The notes: generated from the sequence alone by a model not told the origin. A stretch of DNA of 64,000 bases from Phycisphaerales bacterium (GCA_023382935.1 JAHDXL010000004.1:62001-126000); one strand, 5' to 3'. Shown: positions 16,378 to 25,698, numbered from the stretch's first letter. Numbers and translations: made by a program.

Positions 16378-17732
16378 ACACGCACTCAGACACCATCACG
16401 GGCGTCAAGCCCCGGTTCATCACCCCCGGCATGATGGTCGTGCTGGGCATCGCCGCACTGGGCTGGGCGGTGTGGGTCTATCGCATGGCCTTCGGGCTGG
16501 GCGCCACGACCAACCTGTCGAATGCGTACCCGTGGGGCATCTGGATCGCGATCGACGTGGCGTGCGGAGTGGCGCTGGCGGCCGGCGGGTTCACCACGGC
16601 GTTCCTGGCCGAGATTCTGCACCGCGGGCGCTACCACGCCCTGCTCCGCCCGGCGTTGCTGACGGCGATGATCGGGTACACCTTCGTGGCGCTGGGCGTG
16701 ATGACCGACCTGGGGCGTTTCTGGGCGATGTGGCACGTGATGCTTCCGCCATACTGGCAGCCCAACTCGGTGCTGTTTGAAGTGGCCGTCTGCGTGATGT
16801 GCTACCTCACGGTGCTCTACATCGAGTTTCTTCCCATCGTGTGCGAGCGATTCGCGGGCAAGGTGAACCTGCCGATGCGGCTGGGCGTTCTCAACGGATT
16901 GGTGGATCGCGTGCTGCGCCTCCTCGACGCGACGCTGCACCGCGTGATCCTGGTCTTTGTGATTCTGGGCTGCCTGCTCAGTTGCATGCACCAGTCGTCG
17001 CTGGGCACGCTCATGGTCATCGCCGACGAGAAACTGCATCCCCTGTGGCAGACGCCATATCTCCCGCTGATGTTCATCCTGACAGCCTTCAGCGTGGGAT
17101 ATCCGATGGTGATCTTCGAGTCTCTGATCGCATCGCGTTCGTTCGGCCTTGAGCCGGAGCGCGGGCCGCTGTCTGGCTTGGCGCGCTTCACCCCGTTCGT
17201 GCTGAGCGTGTATCTGTGCGTGAAGGTCTTCGATCTGGTCAATCGCGGGGTCGTCGGGCTGTTGTTCGACGGGTCATGGCAGAGTTTCTGGTACATGTTC
17301 GAGATCGGTGTCGGGGTGATCGGTCCGATCGTGATCTTCGCGTCGCCGAGGCTGCGCCGGCACATGGGCTGGCTGTTCGCGGCGGCGACGATGGTGATCG
17401 TGGGCGTGGTGCTGAATCGGCTCAACGTGTTCCTGATCTGCTACACACCGCTCGAAGCGGGCGCGAGGTACACGCCTTCGCTGGGCGAGTACGCGGTGAC
17501 GGCCGGTTTCATCGCGACCATTGTGGCACTGTACCGCTTCGTCGTGCTCAACTTCCCGGTGATCGAGGGACTAGAGCACGTGAAGGCACATGCGGCCGCG
17601 TCCCATCCGACCGACGCTGCCGGGTCGCCTCCGCGGGCGCGCCGGCCCAGGGTTCGGCGCGAGAAGGCCCTTCATCCTTCGGTGCGCCCCAGCCCTGCGG
17701 GGGCAGTGCTTCCGGCCGAGCCCTATGCCTGA
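16374..17732 (+). CDS. NrfD/HybB-type integral membrane subunit
   Basis: The 452-residue protein is hydrophobic with about ten transmembrane helices and the NrfD/PsrC/HybB family pattern (NAYPWGIWIAIDVACGVALAAGG, FLAEILHRGRYHALLRPALL, LGVMTDLGRFWAMWH, LLSCMHQSSLGTL). Such subunits exchange electrons with the quinone pool and dock a ferredoxin subunit. The GTG at 16374 was chosen because it overlaps the preceding stop and follows GGAG; the much longer open frame upstream lies inside the ferredoxin gene. The C-terminal 60 residues are Arg/Pro-rich and probably cytosolic. Confidence 0.92.
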   Translation: MNTHSDTITGVKPRFITPGMMVVLGIAALGWAVWVYRMAFGLGATTNLSNAYPWGIWIAIDVACGVALAAGGFTTAFLAEILHRGRYHALLRPALLTAMIGYTFVALGVMTDLGRFWAMWHVMLPPYWQPNSVLFEVAVCVMCYLTVLYIEFLPIVCERFAGKVNLPMRLGVLNGLVDRVLRLLDATLHRVILVFVILGCLLSCMHQSSLGTLMVIADEKLHPLWQTPYLPLMFILTAFSVGYPMVIFESLIASRSFGLEPERGPLSGLARFTPFVLSVYLCVKVFDLVNRGVVGLLFDGSWQSFWYMFEIGVGVIGPIVIFASPRLRRHMGWLFAAATMVIVGVVLNRLNVFLICYTPLEAGARYTPSLGEYAVTAGFIATIVALYRFVVLNFPVIEGLEHVKAHAAASHPTDAAGSPPRARRPRVRREKALHPSVRPSPAGAVLPAEPYA

Positions 17733-17746
17733 CTGGAGTGTGCGCG

Positions 17747-18949
17747 ATGGACAAGTGGACGTTCGGGCTGCTGATCGCGGTGTTCGGAATCGGGAACGTG
17801 CTGGTGCTGCCGGCCGCCACCCGCGGCGCAGGTTCCCAGGCACAGCCGGCGGCGCTTCCTGCACCACCCACCAGTGAACTTCCGGCGCCTCCCGCGCCGG
17901 ACACACCTGCTGAAGAGCCAAGGGACCAGTCCAACTCCAAGGGACCGAGGCTCGCAGACCCGGGGCCGGACGTGGTCATCATCGACCAACTGGCCAACCA
18001 CTACGGCCCCGTCGTCTTTGATCATGCGTTGCACGTGGGCATGTGCAACTTCGGTGGCAGTTGCACCAACTGCCACCACGAGGCGCCCGACAGCCGCGAG
18101 ATTGCCGCGTGCAAGACCTGCCACGCGGTCAACGACCCTGAGCACCACGATCAGCCCGGGCTCAAGGGCGCCTATCACCGGCAGTGCCTGGGGTGCCACC
18201 GCGACTGGGCAGCCGAGAACGCGTGCGGGTTCTGCCACGAGGAGGCTTCGGCCTCGGTGGACCGCAGCAAGCCGGTGATCGACCGCAGGGCGTTCGCATC
18301 GGCCCAGCACCTGCGCGTCAAGCCGACCTTCACCTACATGACCAGCCAGCAGGGAACTCCGGTCGTGAGTTTCCATCACGCCGACCACACCGACTTGTTC
18401 GGCGTCAGTTGCATCGAGTGCCACAACGGCGCCTCATGCAACGAGTGTCACGGACCGGCGCCCAAGGTTCCCGCGGCCGACCGTGAGGCCCAGTGCCTCA
18501 AGTGCCACGCCGAACAGCGCTGCACGTTCTGCCACAGCATCGAGCCACGCGGGCGTTTCGAGCATACGCGCTCGACAGGCTGGAACCTGGGCGAGAATCA
18601 CCGGGATCTCAAGTGCGCCAAGTGCCACGGCCAGACGACCAGATTCTCCAACCCACCCTCGGACAACTGCCGCGCCTGCCACCGCGGGGGGCCGAGCCGC
18701 TCATTTGACCACTCGATCACCGGCGTGCCCGTGCTGGGCAGCCATGCGTTCTTCGACTGCGTGCAATGCCACCACTCCGGTGGGGGCGAGACCACCGCCT
18801 CGTGCGAGAAGTGCCACGCGGATCGCAGTTATCCCGAGTGCGTTCCGGGGCTGCCGAGCGTCAGTTCGCGCCTGATCGGGCTGTGGATCTCGGCCGAGGG
18901 CGAGGTCGCGCCTGGCGTCGGCGAGCCGAAAGCAGAACATCCGGACTGA
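17747..18949 (+). CDS. Dodecaheme (12 CxxCH) cytochrome c
   Basis: The 400-residue protein starts with a signal peptide (LLIAVFGIGNVLVLPAATRGAG), a Pro/Ala-rich linker, and then a domain with twelve CxxCH heme-attachment motifs: CTNCH, CKTCH, CLGCH, CGFCH, CIECH, CNECH, CLKCH, CTFCH, CAKCH, CRACH, CVQCH and CEKCH. Additional His residues (FDHALH, FHHADH, FEHTRS, FDHSIT) are candidate distal ligands, typical of class III-type multiheme cytochromes. It is the periplasmic electron carrier of the preceding ferredoxin/NrfD complex, analogous to HmcA or TmcA. GGAG lies upstream of the ATG, 14 nt after the NrfD stop. It ends the presumed operon. Confidence 0.93.
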   Translation: MDKWTFGLLIAVFGIGNVLVLPAATRGAGSQAQPAALPAPPTSELPAPPAPDTPAEEPRDQSNSKGPRLADPGPDVVIIDQLANHYGPVVFDHALHVGMCNFGGSCTNCHHEAPDSREIAACKTCHAVNDPEHHDQPGLKGAYHRQCLGCHRDWAAENACGFCHEEASASVDRSKPVIDRRAFASAQHLRVKPTFTYMTSQQGTPVVSFHHADHTDLFGVSCIECHNGASCNECHGPAPKVPAADREAQCLKCHAEQRCTFCHSIEPRGRFEHTRSTGWNLGENHRDLKCAKCHGQTTRFSNPPSDNCRACHRGGPSRSFDHSITGVPVLGSHAFFDCVQCHHSGGGETTASCEKCHADRSYPECVPGLPSVSSRLIGLWISAEGEVAPGVGEPKAEHPD

Positions 18950-19013
18950 AAGCCCGATCCTCGCGTGCACGCGACTACTGTTGCGGGAAAGCGCCGCACC
19001 CACGAGGACGACT

Positions 19014-20900
19014 ATGCTCACGCTCGACCAACTGGCCAGTGACTGGCTGCGCCCAACCCGCGAAGAGGACTTCAGCCTGCCGACCATCACCAGCCAGCGC
19101 GGCATGGTGCAGGCAGCCTGGGACGTGGCGGGCATTCAGAACTGGACGTGCGCGCCGACCGGTTTCCCGACACCGACGGCTCTGCTCTTCGTCAGCGAGG
19201 GCGGCCGCATCCGCCGATTCCCGCGGGCGGTGGAGTATCGGTGGAAGGCCTATGAGATTGAGCGGCGCGCCGACGGTGTGCATACGGCTGTACGGATGCC
19301 CGCCGGCACGCCCGGCGTGATCGAACGCATGCGGTTCGAACGGGCGATGCGCGTGCACTTGGTGTTCAGCGGGCTACCGCGGGTGTGGAGATTCACGGAC
19401 TACTGGAACCTGCCACCCGAAGACGTGCCGATGCTCAACGTGGCGGCGGCGGGCGATCGCTTCGTGCTCGAAGACACCAAGACCTTCGGACGGGCGGAGT
19501 TTGTCACGCCCGGCGACCTGAGGGTGTACCAGGATCTGTGCGCGTGGCTCGACGGCGAGGCCCCGGTTGACCACGGGCGCATCGGTGTGGCAACGATCGA
19601 TGTCAGGCCAGGTGAGGTAGTGACCTGGTACGGGTTGCAGGGCACCGAAACGTGCGGTTCACTCGACACGCACGCAGCATGGGAGAGCGGCCAGCGCGAG
19701 TGGGAGCACATGTGGCACAGCGCCTTTGCGCCGGGTAACGACGTCTTCTCCGGACATCTGCCTGCGCGGCGGGGAGACCTCGAACGCCTGTACGACATGT
19801 CGGTGCTCACACTGCTGATGACGCGGCGCGTACTGCCGGAACTTTCGGGACGCGCCGGGGTCGCCACGGGCGGACAGTGTATCTGGAACGAGGAGCCGCG
19901 CCCGCTGCGAACGGCTTACGTCGTCGGCGGGCCGGAGGGCGCTCCGACCACCAGTTTCCTCTGGGAACTCGAGTTCCAGGCGCCGATGCTGGCACGGCTC
20001 GACCCGGCGGTGCTGCGTGAGCAGATGGAAGCATTCATGCGCGTCGATCTGCACCACCACTGGGGCGTGGAAACCGTCAGCGGGCGCGGCGCGGGCATGG
20101 GCTATGGCATCAACGCCGGCGGGTTCCTCTCGTGCGTGAGCGACTACGTGCGCATCACCGGCGACCGCGCGTGGGCGCTGCGCCACCTCGACTACCTGCG
20201 CACGTGCGCGCGCCCCGAACTGACCGACTACGGGCACTACCAACACATTCTCGAGTGTGTGAGCACCTACGAACACACCATCGCGAGTTTCAATGCGCTC
20301 AACGCCGCCGGGCTGCGCTTCCTGGCCGATCTGACCGGGGAAGACACCTACCGGCGCCAGGGTGATGCGCTGGCCCGCAAGGTGCTGGGTCTGTTTGCGG
20401 GCGGCCCGTTCGCGTGCCTCCAGCCCGACGGGTCGCGGCGCGTGGTGCGGTCGATCCTCGATTTCATCTACGTCGGACGCACGCTGCATCGCGACCTGAG
20501 CCGCGAGCAAAAGGACGCCATGCTGGACTTTTTCCGCCGAGAGTTGCAGACCGAGGACTGGCTCTACGCGCTCTCGCCCGACGACGAGAACGCGCTGACG
20601 CGCGATCTGCCGAGCTTCCAGACCTTCCGCGCCGATCACCAGGCGACGGGGTCATATGACGGGTGGCCGGCGCGGGCCGCCTCGGTGCTGGCGCGCTTCG
20701 GCAGGCGCGACGAAGCGATTGCATGGCTGCGGCGGCTGGAAGGACTGACGCGCGAAGGTCCTTTCGGACAGGCCCACTTCATCCACGCCGACGGAACCCG
20801 CAAGGCAAGTTTTTTCAACGGGAACATGTACTTCGCGGCCGCGGGCTGCGGGTTTGCCAACACGCTGCTGGAGGATCTCGACTCCGAGGATTCTCGCTGA
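19014..20900 (+). CDS. Six-hairpin glycosidase-like protein (glycogen-debranching/GH type)
   Basis: The 628-residue protein looks like an N-terminal beta-sandwich domain followed by an (alpha/alpha)6 catalytic domain: RLYDMSVLTLLMTRRVLP, GGPEGAPTTSFLWELEFQAPML, DLHHHWGVETVSGRGAGMGYGIN, YEHTIASFNALNAAGL, DGWPARAASVLARFGR and HADGTRKASFFNGNMYF. This pattern suggests an amylo-alpha-1,6-glucosidase or related six-hairpin glycosidase, but I cannot fix the GH family or the substrate. No signal peptide is seen, so it is cytosolic. The ATG at 19014 was chosen over an earlier in-frame start for the CGAGG nearby. It ends 21 nt before hypF, which is unusual company for a glycosidase. Confidence 0.65.
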   Translation: MLTLDQLASDWLRPTREEDFSLPTITSQRGMVQAAWDVAGIQNWTCAPTGFPTPTALLFVSEGGRIRRFPRAVEYRWKAYEIERRADGVHTAVRMPAGTPGVIERMRFERAMRVHLVFSGLPRVWRFTDYWNLPPEDVPMLNVAAAGDRFVLEDTKTFGRAEFVTPGDLRVYQDLCAWLDGEAPVDHGRIGVATIDVRPGEVVTWYGLQGTETCGSLDTHAAWESGQREWEHMWHSAFAPGNDVFSGHLPARRGDLERLYDMSVLTLLMTRRVLPELSGRAGVATGGQCIWNEEPRPLRTAYVVGGPEGAPTTSFLWELEFQAPMLARLDPAVLREQMEAFMRVDLHHHWGVETVSGRGAGMGYGINAGGFLSCVSDYVRITGDRAWALRHLDYLRTCARPELTDYGHYQHILECVSTYEHTIASFNALNAAGLRFLADLTGEDTYRRQGDALARKVLGLFAGGPFACLQPDGSRRVVRSILDFIYVGRTLHRDLSREQKDAMLDFFRRELQTEDWLYALSPDDENALTRDLPSFQTFRADHQATGSYDGWPARAASVLARFGRRDEAIAWLRRLEGLTREGPFGQAHFIHADGTRKASFFNGNMYFAAAGCGFANTLLEDLDSEDSR

Positions 20901-20921
20901 GCAGGCCGCGGGCGCAGCATC

Positions 20922-23270
20922 ATGACGAGCGAAACGACCGACAACCTGCACCAGCGATGGAGCATCCGCGGCCAGGTGCAGGGCGTGGGCTTTCGACCGT
21001 TTGTGTACCGCATTGCGACTGCGCACGCGCTGCGCGGCTGGGTGCTCAACCACACGGGGGGCGTGACGATCGAGGCGTGGGGCGAGCGGACCGCACTGGA
21101 TTCCTTTGATCGCGATCTTCGGACAACCCTTCCACCGCTGGCGCGGGTGGATCAGATCGAGCGCGAGACGGTGCGGCCGGCGGGGCGAGCGCCCGTTTCA
21201 TTCCGCATTGTCGCGTCGGAATCGACGACGGCCGCGCGGGGGCGCGTCACCGTCGACAGCGCAACGTGTTCGGACTGCCAGCGCGAGTTACTTGACCCGG
21301 CCGACCGGCGCTATCGACACGGGCTGATCAACTGCACCAACTGCGGGCCGCGCTTCACGATCGTGCGCGACCTGCCCTACGACCGGGCGGCGACGACGAT
21401 GGCCGGGTTTGCGATGTGTGCGCGGTGCGCCGGCGAGTATGCCGACCCCGGCAACCGGCGCTTTCATGCGCAGCCGATCTGTTGTCACGACTGCGGCCCG
21501 AAGGTATCGCTGCGCCTGGCCGACGGGCGAGCGGTGGCCGGAGAACCGATCGTCGAGGCGGCTCGGCTGCTGGCGGCCGGCCGAATCGTGGCGATCAAGG
21601 GTCTGGGGGGGTACCACCTGGCGGCGCGCGCCCGTGACGAAGTCGCGGTGCGCGAACTGCGGCGGCGAAAGCAGCGAGATTTCAAACCATTTGCCCTCTT
21701 GGTGCGCGATCTGGCCGAAGCGCGGCAATTGGTGGAACTTTCTCCACTCGCTGAGGCCGAACTGCCCTCTCCCGCGGCTCCGATCGTGCTGGCGCGGGCA
21801 CGCCAGGGCAAAGGCATCGCGCCGAGCGTGGCGCCGGGGAGTCATCGCCTCGGCATCATGCTGCCCGGCACGCCAATACAGCACCTGCTGATGGCCGAAG
21901 ATGTCGGCCCGCTGGTGATGACCAGCGCCAATGCAAGTGATGAGCCGCTGGTGAAGGACGACGACGAGGTCGAGCGCCGGCTGGCGGGCGTGCATGACGC
22001 GGTGCTGTGGCATGATCGCCCGATCGAGCGCGCGGTTGATGACTCGGTGCTGCTCGACGCCGGCGACAGACTGGTGATGTTCCGCCGGGCGCGCGGGTAC
22101 GTGCCCTCGCCGGTGACGATGCCGGTGCGATCGCCCCGCCCGGGTCTGTGCGTCGGGGGCGAGATCAAGAACGCGGTGGCGTTGGTCGATCAGCACATGT
22201 GCGTGCTCAGCCAGCATGTGGGCGACCTGTCGCAGGCGCTCGCATACACGCGGTTTGTGCGCACGATCGACGACCTGCAGCGCCTGTTCGACATCGAGCC
22301 GGCGTGGATCGCGTGTGATCGGCACCCGGCGTATCTGAGCCGGCGTCTTGCGCAGCGGCTGGCCCGCGAACGCGGCCTGCCGCTCATCGAGACGCAGCAC
22401 CACCACGCGCACGCCGCCTCGCTGCTCGTTGAACACAGGCGCACCGAACCGATCATCGCGATTGTATGTGACGGGGTCGGATATGGCGACGATGGTACGG
22501 CGTGGGGAGGCGAAATCCTGAAGGCGGACTTGTGCGGTTCTGAGCGGCTGGCGCACCTGCGCCCGCTGCGCCTGCCGGGCGGGGACGTGGCCGCCAAACG
22601 CACCGGGCGGTGTGCCATGTCGTGGCTGGTCGATCGCTTCGGCGACAGTGCGTGGGAGCATCCGCTCAGCGCGCGAGTGCTGTCGGACTTGGCCGAGCGC
22701 GAGGCCGTGGGGCTCATGCTGCGGCGGAATCTGAACTGTCCCGTCAGTTCGGGCGCGGGTCGGCTTTTCGACGCGGCGGCCGCCCTGCTCGGGCTGTGCG
22801 CGTTCAACCATCACGAGAGCATGAGCGGGCAGATGCTCGAGTCGGCAGCGTATGGCGCGAGGCAAAGGACAGGGCTGGAGGAACGGCTCTGGTCTCCGGC
22901 CCCGTCCTTCTCGCAGGAGGGCGAGGCGGGCGCAGGTCTGCTCGGGCAAATTGACCACCGTCCGCTGCTCGATCGGCTCATGGAAGGGTTGGTTCGTGGC
23001 GAGCCGGTGGAGGAACTGGCATGGGTGTTTCATGACACACTGGCACGGGGGCTGGCCGAGGCCGCCGCGGCGGCGTGCGCGCACACCGGACTGCGCACCG
23101 TCGGCCTGACGGGAGGAGTTTTCTGCAACGAACTGCTGACCAGCCGCATCTGTGCATGGTTATCCACGACTGGTTTGGAAGTGATCATGCACGCGCGAAT
23201 TCCGGCTGGCGACGGCGGATTGGCGCTGGGTCAGGCGGGTATTGGCGCTACTATTGCATGTGAGGTGTAG
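20922..23270 (+). CDS. hypF: [NiFe] hydrogenase maturation carbamoyltransferase HypF
   Basis: The 782-residue protein has all HypF modules: an N-terminal acylphosphatase domain (SIRGQVQGVGFRPFVYRIA), two zinc fingers (CSDCQ/CTNCG and CARC/CCHDCG), a YrdC-like domain (IVAIKGLGGYHLAARA, VMTSANASDEPLV) and the C-terminal Kae1-like domain (QHHHAHAASLLVEH, VCDGVGYGDDGTAWGGE, GLTGGVFCNELL). It makes thiocarbamate on HypE from carbamoyl phosphate for the CN ligands of the NiFe site. It is followed after 2 nt by hypC, and then hypD and hypE, an uninterrupted maturation operon. Confidence 0.97.
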   Translation: MTSETTDNLHQRWSIRGQVQGVGFRPFVYRIATAHALRGWVLNHTGGVTIEAWGERTALDSFDRDLRTTLPPLARVDQIERETVRPAGRAPVSFRIVASESTTAARGRVTVDSATCSDCQRELLDPADRRYRHGLINCTNCGPRFTIVRDLPYDRAATTMAGFAMCARCAGEYADPGNRRFHAQPICCHDCGPKVSLRLADGRAVAGEPIVEAARLLAAGRIVAIKGLGGYHLAARARDEVAVRELRRRKQRDFKPFALLVRDLAEARQLVELSPLAEAELPSPAAPIVLARARQGKGIAPSVAPGSHRLGIMLPGTPIQHLLMAEDVGPLVMTSANASDEPLVKDDDEVERRLAGVHDAVLWHDRPIERAVDDSVLLDAGDRLVMFRRARGYVPSPVTMPVRSPRPGLCVGGEIKNAVALVDQHMCVLSQHVGDLSQALAYTRFVRTIDDLQRLFDIEPAWIACDRHPAYLSRRLAQRLARERGLPLIETQHHHAHAASLLVEHRRTEPIIAIVCDGVGYGDDGTAWGGEILKADLCGSERLAHLRPLRLPGGDVAAKRTGRCAMSWLVDRFGDSAWEHPLSARVLSDLAEREAVGLMLRRNLNCPVSSGAGRLFDAAAALLGLCAFNHHESMSGQMLESAAYGARQRTGLEERLWSPAPSFSQEGEAGAGLLGQIDHRPLLDRLMEGLVRGEPVEELAWVFHDTLARGLAEAAAAACAHTGLRTVGLTGGVFCNELLTSRICAWLSTTGLEVIMHARIPAGDGGLALGQAGIGATIACEV
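23243..23258 (+). promoter_or_regulatory. Weak candidate sigma54 promoter inside the 3' end of hypF
   Basis: TGGCGCTACTATTGCA fits the sigma54 consensus at TGGC, C6 and TTGCA with correct spacing. The predicted transcription start would lie only about 4 nt before the hypC ATG, leaving the ribosome-binding site out of the mRNA. It may therefore be a chance match in coding sequence. Confidence 0.25.
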
Positions 23271-23272
23271 CC

Positions 23273-23512
23273 ATGTGTCTTGCGATTCCTGCGCGGGTCG
23301 AACGGGTCGAGGACACGGCCGCCTGGGTACGCCTGGGCGACGCGCAGGTGCGCGTGCAACTTGACATGACTCCGCAGGCCGGCGTGGGCGACTGGGTGCT
23401 GGTGCATGCGGGTTTTGCAATTCAGCAACTGGACGAAGACGACGTGCGGGCGATCTGGGAATCGCTGGGCGAACTCGATGCCGCACGCCTCAACGAAGGA
23501 GCAACGCCGTGA
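23273..23512 (+). CDS. hypC: Hydrogenase maturation chaperone HypC
   Basis: The 79-residue protein begins MCLAIPARV with the essential Cys2 and the CxxxP-type motif of HypC/HupF, followed by the small beta-barrel (GDWVLVHAGFAIQQLDEDDVR). HypC carries the Fe(CN)2CO moiety with HypD and delivers it to the large subunit HoxH. It overlaps hypD by 4 nt. GTGAGGTG precedes the ATG as ribosome-binding site. Confidence 0.96.
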   Translation: MCLAIPARVERVEDTAAWVRLGDAQVRVQLDMTPQAGVGDWVLVHAGFAIQQLDEDDVRAIWESLGELDAARLNEGATP

Positions 23513-24642
23513 GCACGCTCCGCCAGAGGATGAGCGCCCTTCTGGCGGTGCTGAACGCCGAGGCCGATCGGCTTGATCGTCCTGTGAATTTGATGGAAGT
23601 GTGCGGCACGCACACAGTGGCGGCCTGCCGCAGCGGTATTCACGCGCTGATGCCCAACAACGTACGACTGCTTTCCGGCCCTGGTTGCCCGGTCTGCGTG
23701 ACGGCCCAGCGTTACATCGACGCGCTGGTGCGGCTGGGGGCGCGGGCGGATGTGACCCTTGCCACCTATGGCGACATGGTCCGCGTGGCCGGCGAGGGCG
23801 GCTCGCTCGAACTGGCCCGCTCGAACGGCGCCGACGTGCGCGTGGTCACCAGTACGATCGAGGCGGTGGACATCGCGCAGCGCGAGCCGCAGCGCCAGGT
23901 GGTCTTCGCGGCCGTAGGCTTTGAAACGACGGCGCCGGCCAGCGCTGCATGCGTGCTCGAGGCGCAACGGCGCGGGCTGACCAACTTCGCGATCCTGCCG
24001 TGCCACAAACTGGTGATCCCGGCCATGCGCACGCTGCTTGACGACCCGCAGACCCGCATCGACGGGTTCCTGTGCCCCGGGCACGTGAGCGTGGTCATCG
24101 GCTCGGCGGTCTACGACGAAATCGTCGCTCGCTACAACCGCCCGTGCGTGGTCGGCGGCTTCGAGGCTCTGCAGATGATGGAGAGCGTACTGGCACTGGT
24201 GCGCCAACTGGTCGCGATGCAGGGCGGCGCGCGGGCCCGCAACGAGAATCTCTACCCGCAGGTGGTGCGCGCGCAGGGCAACCCGCACGCGCGGGCCCTC
24301 ATCGACCGGGTGTTCGCGCCGGGCGATTCGGCATGGCGCGCCCTGGGCGTGATGGAAGACAGCGGGCTGGACCTCCGCGAGGAATTCGCCGATTTCGATG
24401 CGTTCCGGCGCTTCGGCATCGTCCTCGGCGACGATCGCGAGCCGCCCGGCTGTCGCTGCGGCGAGGTCATCACCGGGCGCTGCGAACCGAACGACTGCAA
24501 ACTCTTCGGCACGGTATGCACGCCGATTTACCCCGTCGGCCCGTGCATGGTGTCGAGCGAGGGTGCCTGCCAGGCCTGGTTCAAGTATCGCCGCGCCCGC
24601 ATGAAGATCTCAGCCCCGCGGCGCGAGGAGGTGACGGCATGA
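23509..24642 (+). CDS. hypD: Hydrogenase maturation scaffold HypD
   Basis: The 377-residue protein has the HypD signatures NLMEVCGTHTVAACRSGI, LLSGPGCPVCVTAQRYID, GFETTAPASA, CPGHVSVVIG, and the C-terminal Cys region GCRCGEVITGRCEPNDCKLFG that binds a [4Fe-4S] cluster. It assembles the Fe(CN)2CO group with HypC. The GTG start overlaps hypC (GTGA), and the stop overlaps the hypE ATG (ATGA), so the three genes are translationally coupled. Confidence 0.97.
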   Translation: MSTLRQRMSALLAVLNAEADRLDRPVNLMEVCGTHTVAACRSGIHALMPNNVRLLSGPGCPVCVTAQRYIDALVRLGARADVTLATYGDMVRVAGEGGSLELARSNGADVRVVTSTIEAVDIAQREPQRQVVFAAVGFETTAPASAACVLEAQRRGLTNFAILPCHKLVIPAMRTLLDDPQTRIDGFLCPGHVSVVIGSAVYDEIVARYNRPCVVGGFEALQMMESVLALVRQLVAMQGGARARNENLYPQVVRAQGNPHARALIDRVFAPGDSAWRALGVMEDSGLDLREEFADFDAFRRFGIVLGDDREPPGCRCGEVITGRCEPNDCKLFGTVCTPIYPVGPCMVSSEGACQAWFKYRRARMKISAPRREEVTA

Positions 24643-25679
24643 GCACCGTCGCCGCACGCATCCATGCGCACAAGCGGCAGATCGTCCTTGCCCACGGCGG
24701 GGGCGGGCAGATGACTGACGAACTGGTGCGCGATCTCATGCTCCCGCGGCTGACCAACGACGCGCTCGCTCGGCTGGGTGATGCGGCCGTGCTCGACGTC
24801 GGCGGCGTGCAACTGGCCTTCACAACCGACAGTTCGGTGGTGCATCCGCTCGAGTTTCCGGGCGGCGACATCGGGCGGCTGGCGATTTCGGGTGCGGTCA
24901 ACGATCTGGCCGTCTGCGGCGCCGAAGCAAGGTGGATCTCGCTCGGGCTCATCCTCGAAGAAGGGCTTTCCACTGAAGTGCTGCGGCGCGTGGTCGACTC
25001 GATCGCCGCGACGGCAGCCGAGGCCGGCGTCGAAGTGGCCACGGGCGACACCAAGGTCGTCGCACGCGGACAGGCCGACGGACTGTACGTCAACACCTCC
25101 GGCATCGGCGTGGTGCGCCCGGGCCTGCGGCTCGGCTTCGAGTTCGTGCAGCCGGGCGACGTGGTGCTGCTGAGCGGGACGATTGCCGACCACGGCATGG
25201 CTGTGATGCTCCAGCGCGAAGATCAGAGTGCGCTGCGATCGCAACTGGAGTCGGACGTGGCCCCGATCAACAGACTGATCCGCCTGCTGATCGAGGCCGC
25301 CCCTGACGTACGCTTCATGCGCGATCCGACGCGGGGCGGGCTGGCGGGCGTGCTGGCTGATCTGGCCGAGCGGACGGGCTTCCGGGTCGAGGTGGATGAA
25401 GAGTTGATCCCGATGCGCAAGGCCACGCTGTATGCGTGCGAGATGCTGGGCATCGACCCGCTGGATGTGGCCAACGAAGGCAAAGTGCTGGCGGTGGTGC
25501 CGCCGGAACAGGCCGAGGCGGCAGTGGAGGCGATGCGTTCGCACGAGCGCGGTCGCGAGGCGGCGGCGATCGGGCGAATCGGGGAAGAACGTGACGGTGT
25601 GTGCGTGCTGACGACCGACGTGGGCGGACAGCGCGTGATTCAGAAGCCCTACGGCGAGCAGTTGCCGCGCATCTGTTAG
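24639..25679 (+). CDS. hypE: Hydrogenase maturation dehydratase HypE
   Basis: The 346-residue protein is a PurM-like ATPase: VLAHGGGGQMTDELVRDL near the N terminus, GDAAVLDVGG, LAFTTDSSVVHPLEFPGGDIGRLA and MRDPTRGGLAGVLADLA. It ends in PRIC, the invariant C-terminal Cys that is carbamoylated by HypF and dehydrated to thiocyanate. The ATG at 24639 overlaps the hypD stop and follows GAGGAGG. A 19-nt gap separates it from hoxF, so the structural genes are probably in the same operon. Confidence 0.97.
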   Translation: MSTVAARIHAHKRQIVLAHGGGGQMTDELVRDLMLPRLTNDALARLGDAAVLDVGGVQLAFTTDSSVVHPLEFPGGDIGRLAISGAVNDLAVCGAEARWISLGLILEEGLSTEVLRRVVDSIAATAAEAGVEVATGDTKVVARGQADGLYVNTSGIGVVRPGLRLGFEFVQPGDVVLLSGTIADHGMAVMLQREDQSALRSQLESDVAPINRLIRLLIEAAPDVRFMRDPTRGGLAGVLADLAERTGFRVEVDEELIPMRKATLYACEMLGIDPLDVANEGKVLAVVPPEQAEAAVEAMRSHERGREAAAIGRIGEERDGVCVLTTDVGGQRVIQKPYGEQLPRIC

Positions 25680-25698
25680 CCCGGGCGCGAGGTGTTGC

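Noticed and set aside
21288-23084. 598-codon open frame on the minus strand opposite hypF
   Set aside because: It is antisense to an unambiguous hypF; its product is Arg/His/Gln-rich with no family motif. Long antisense frames are common in this GC-rich codon usage.
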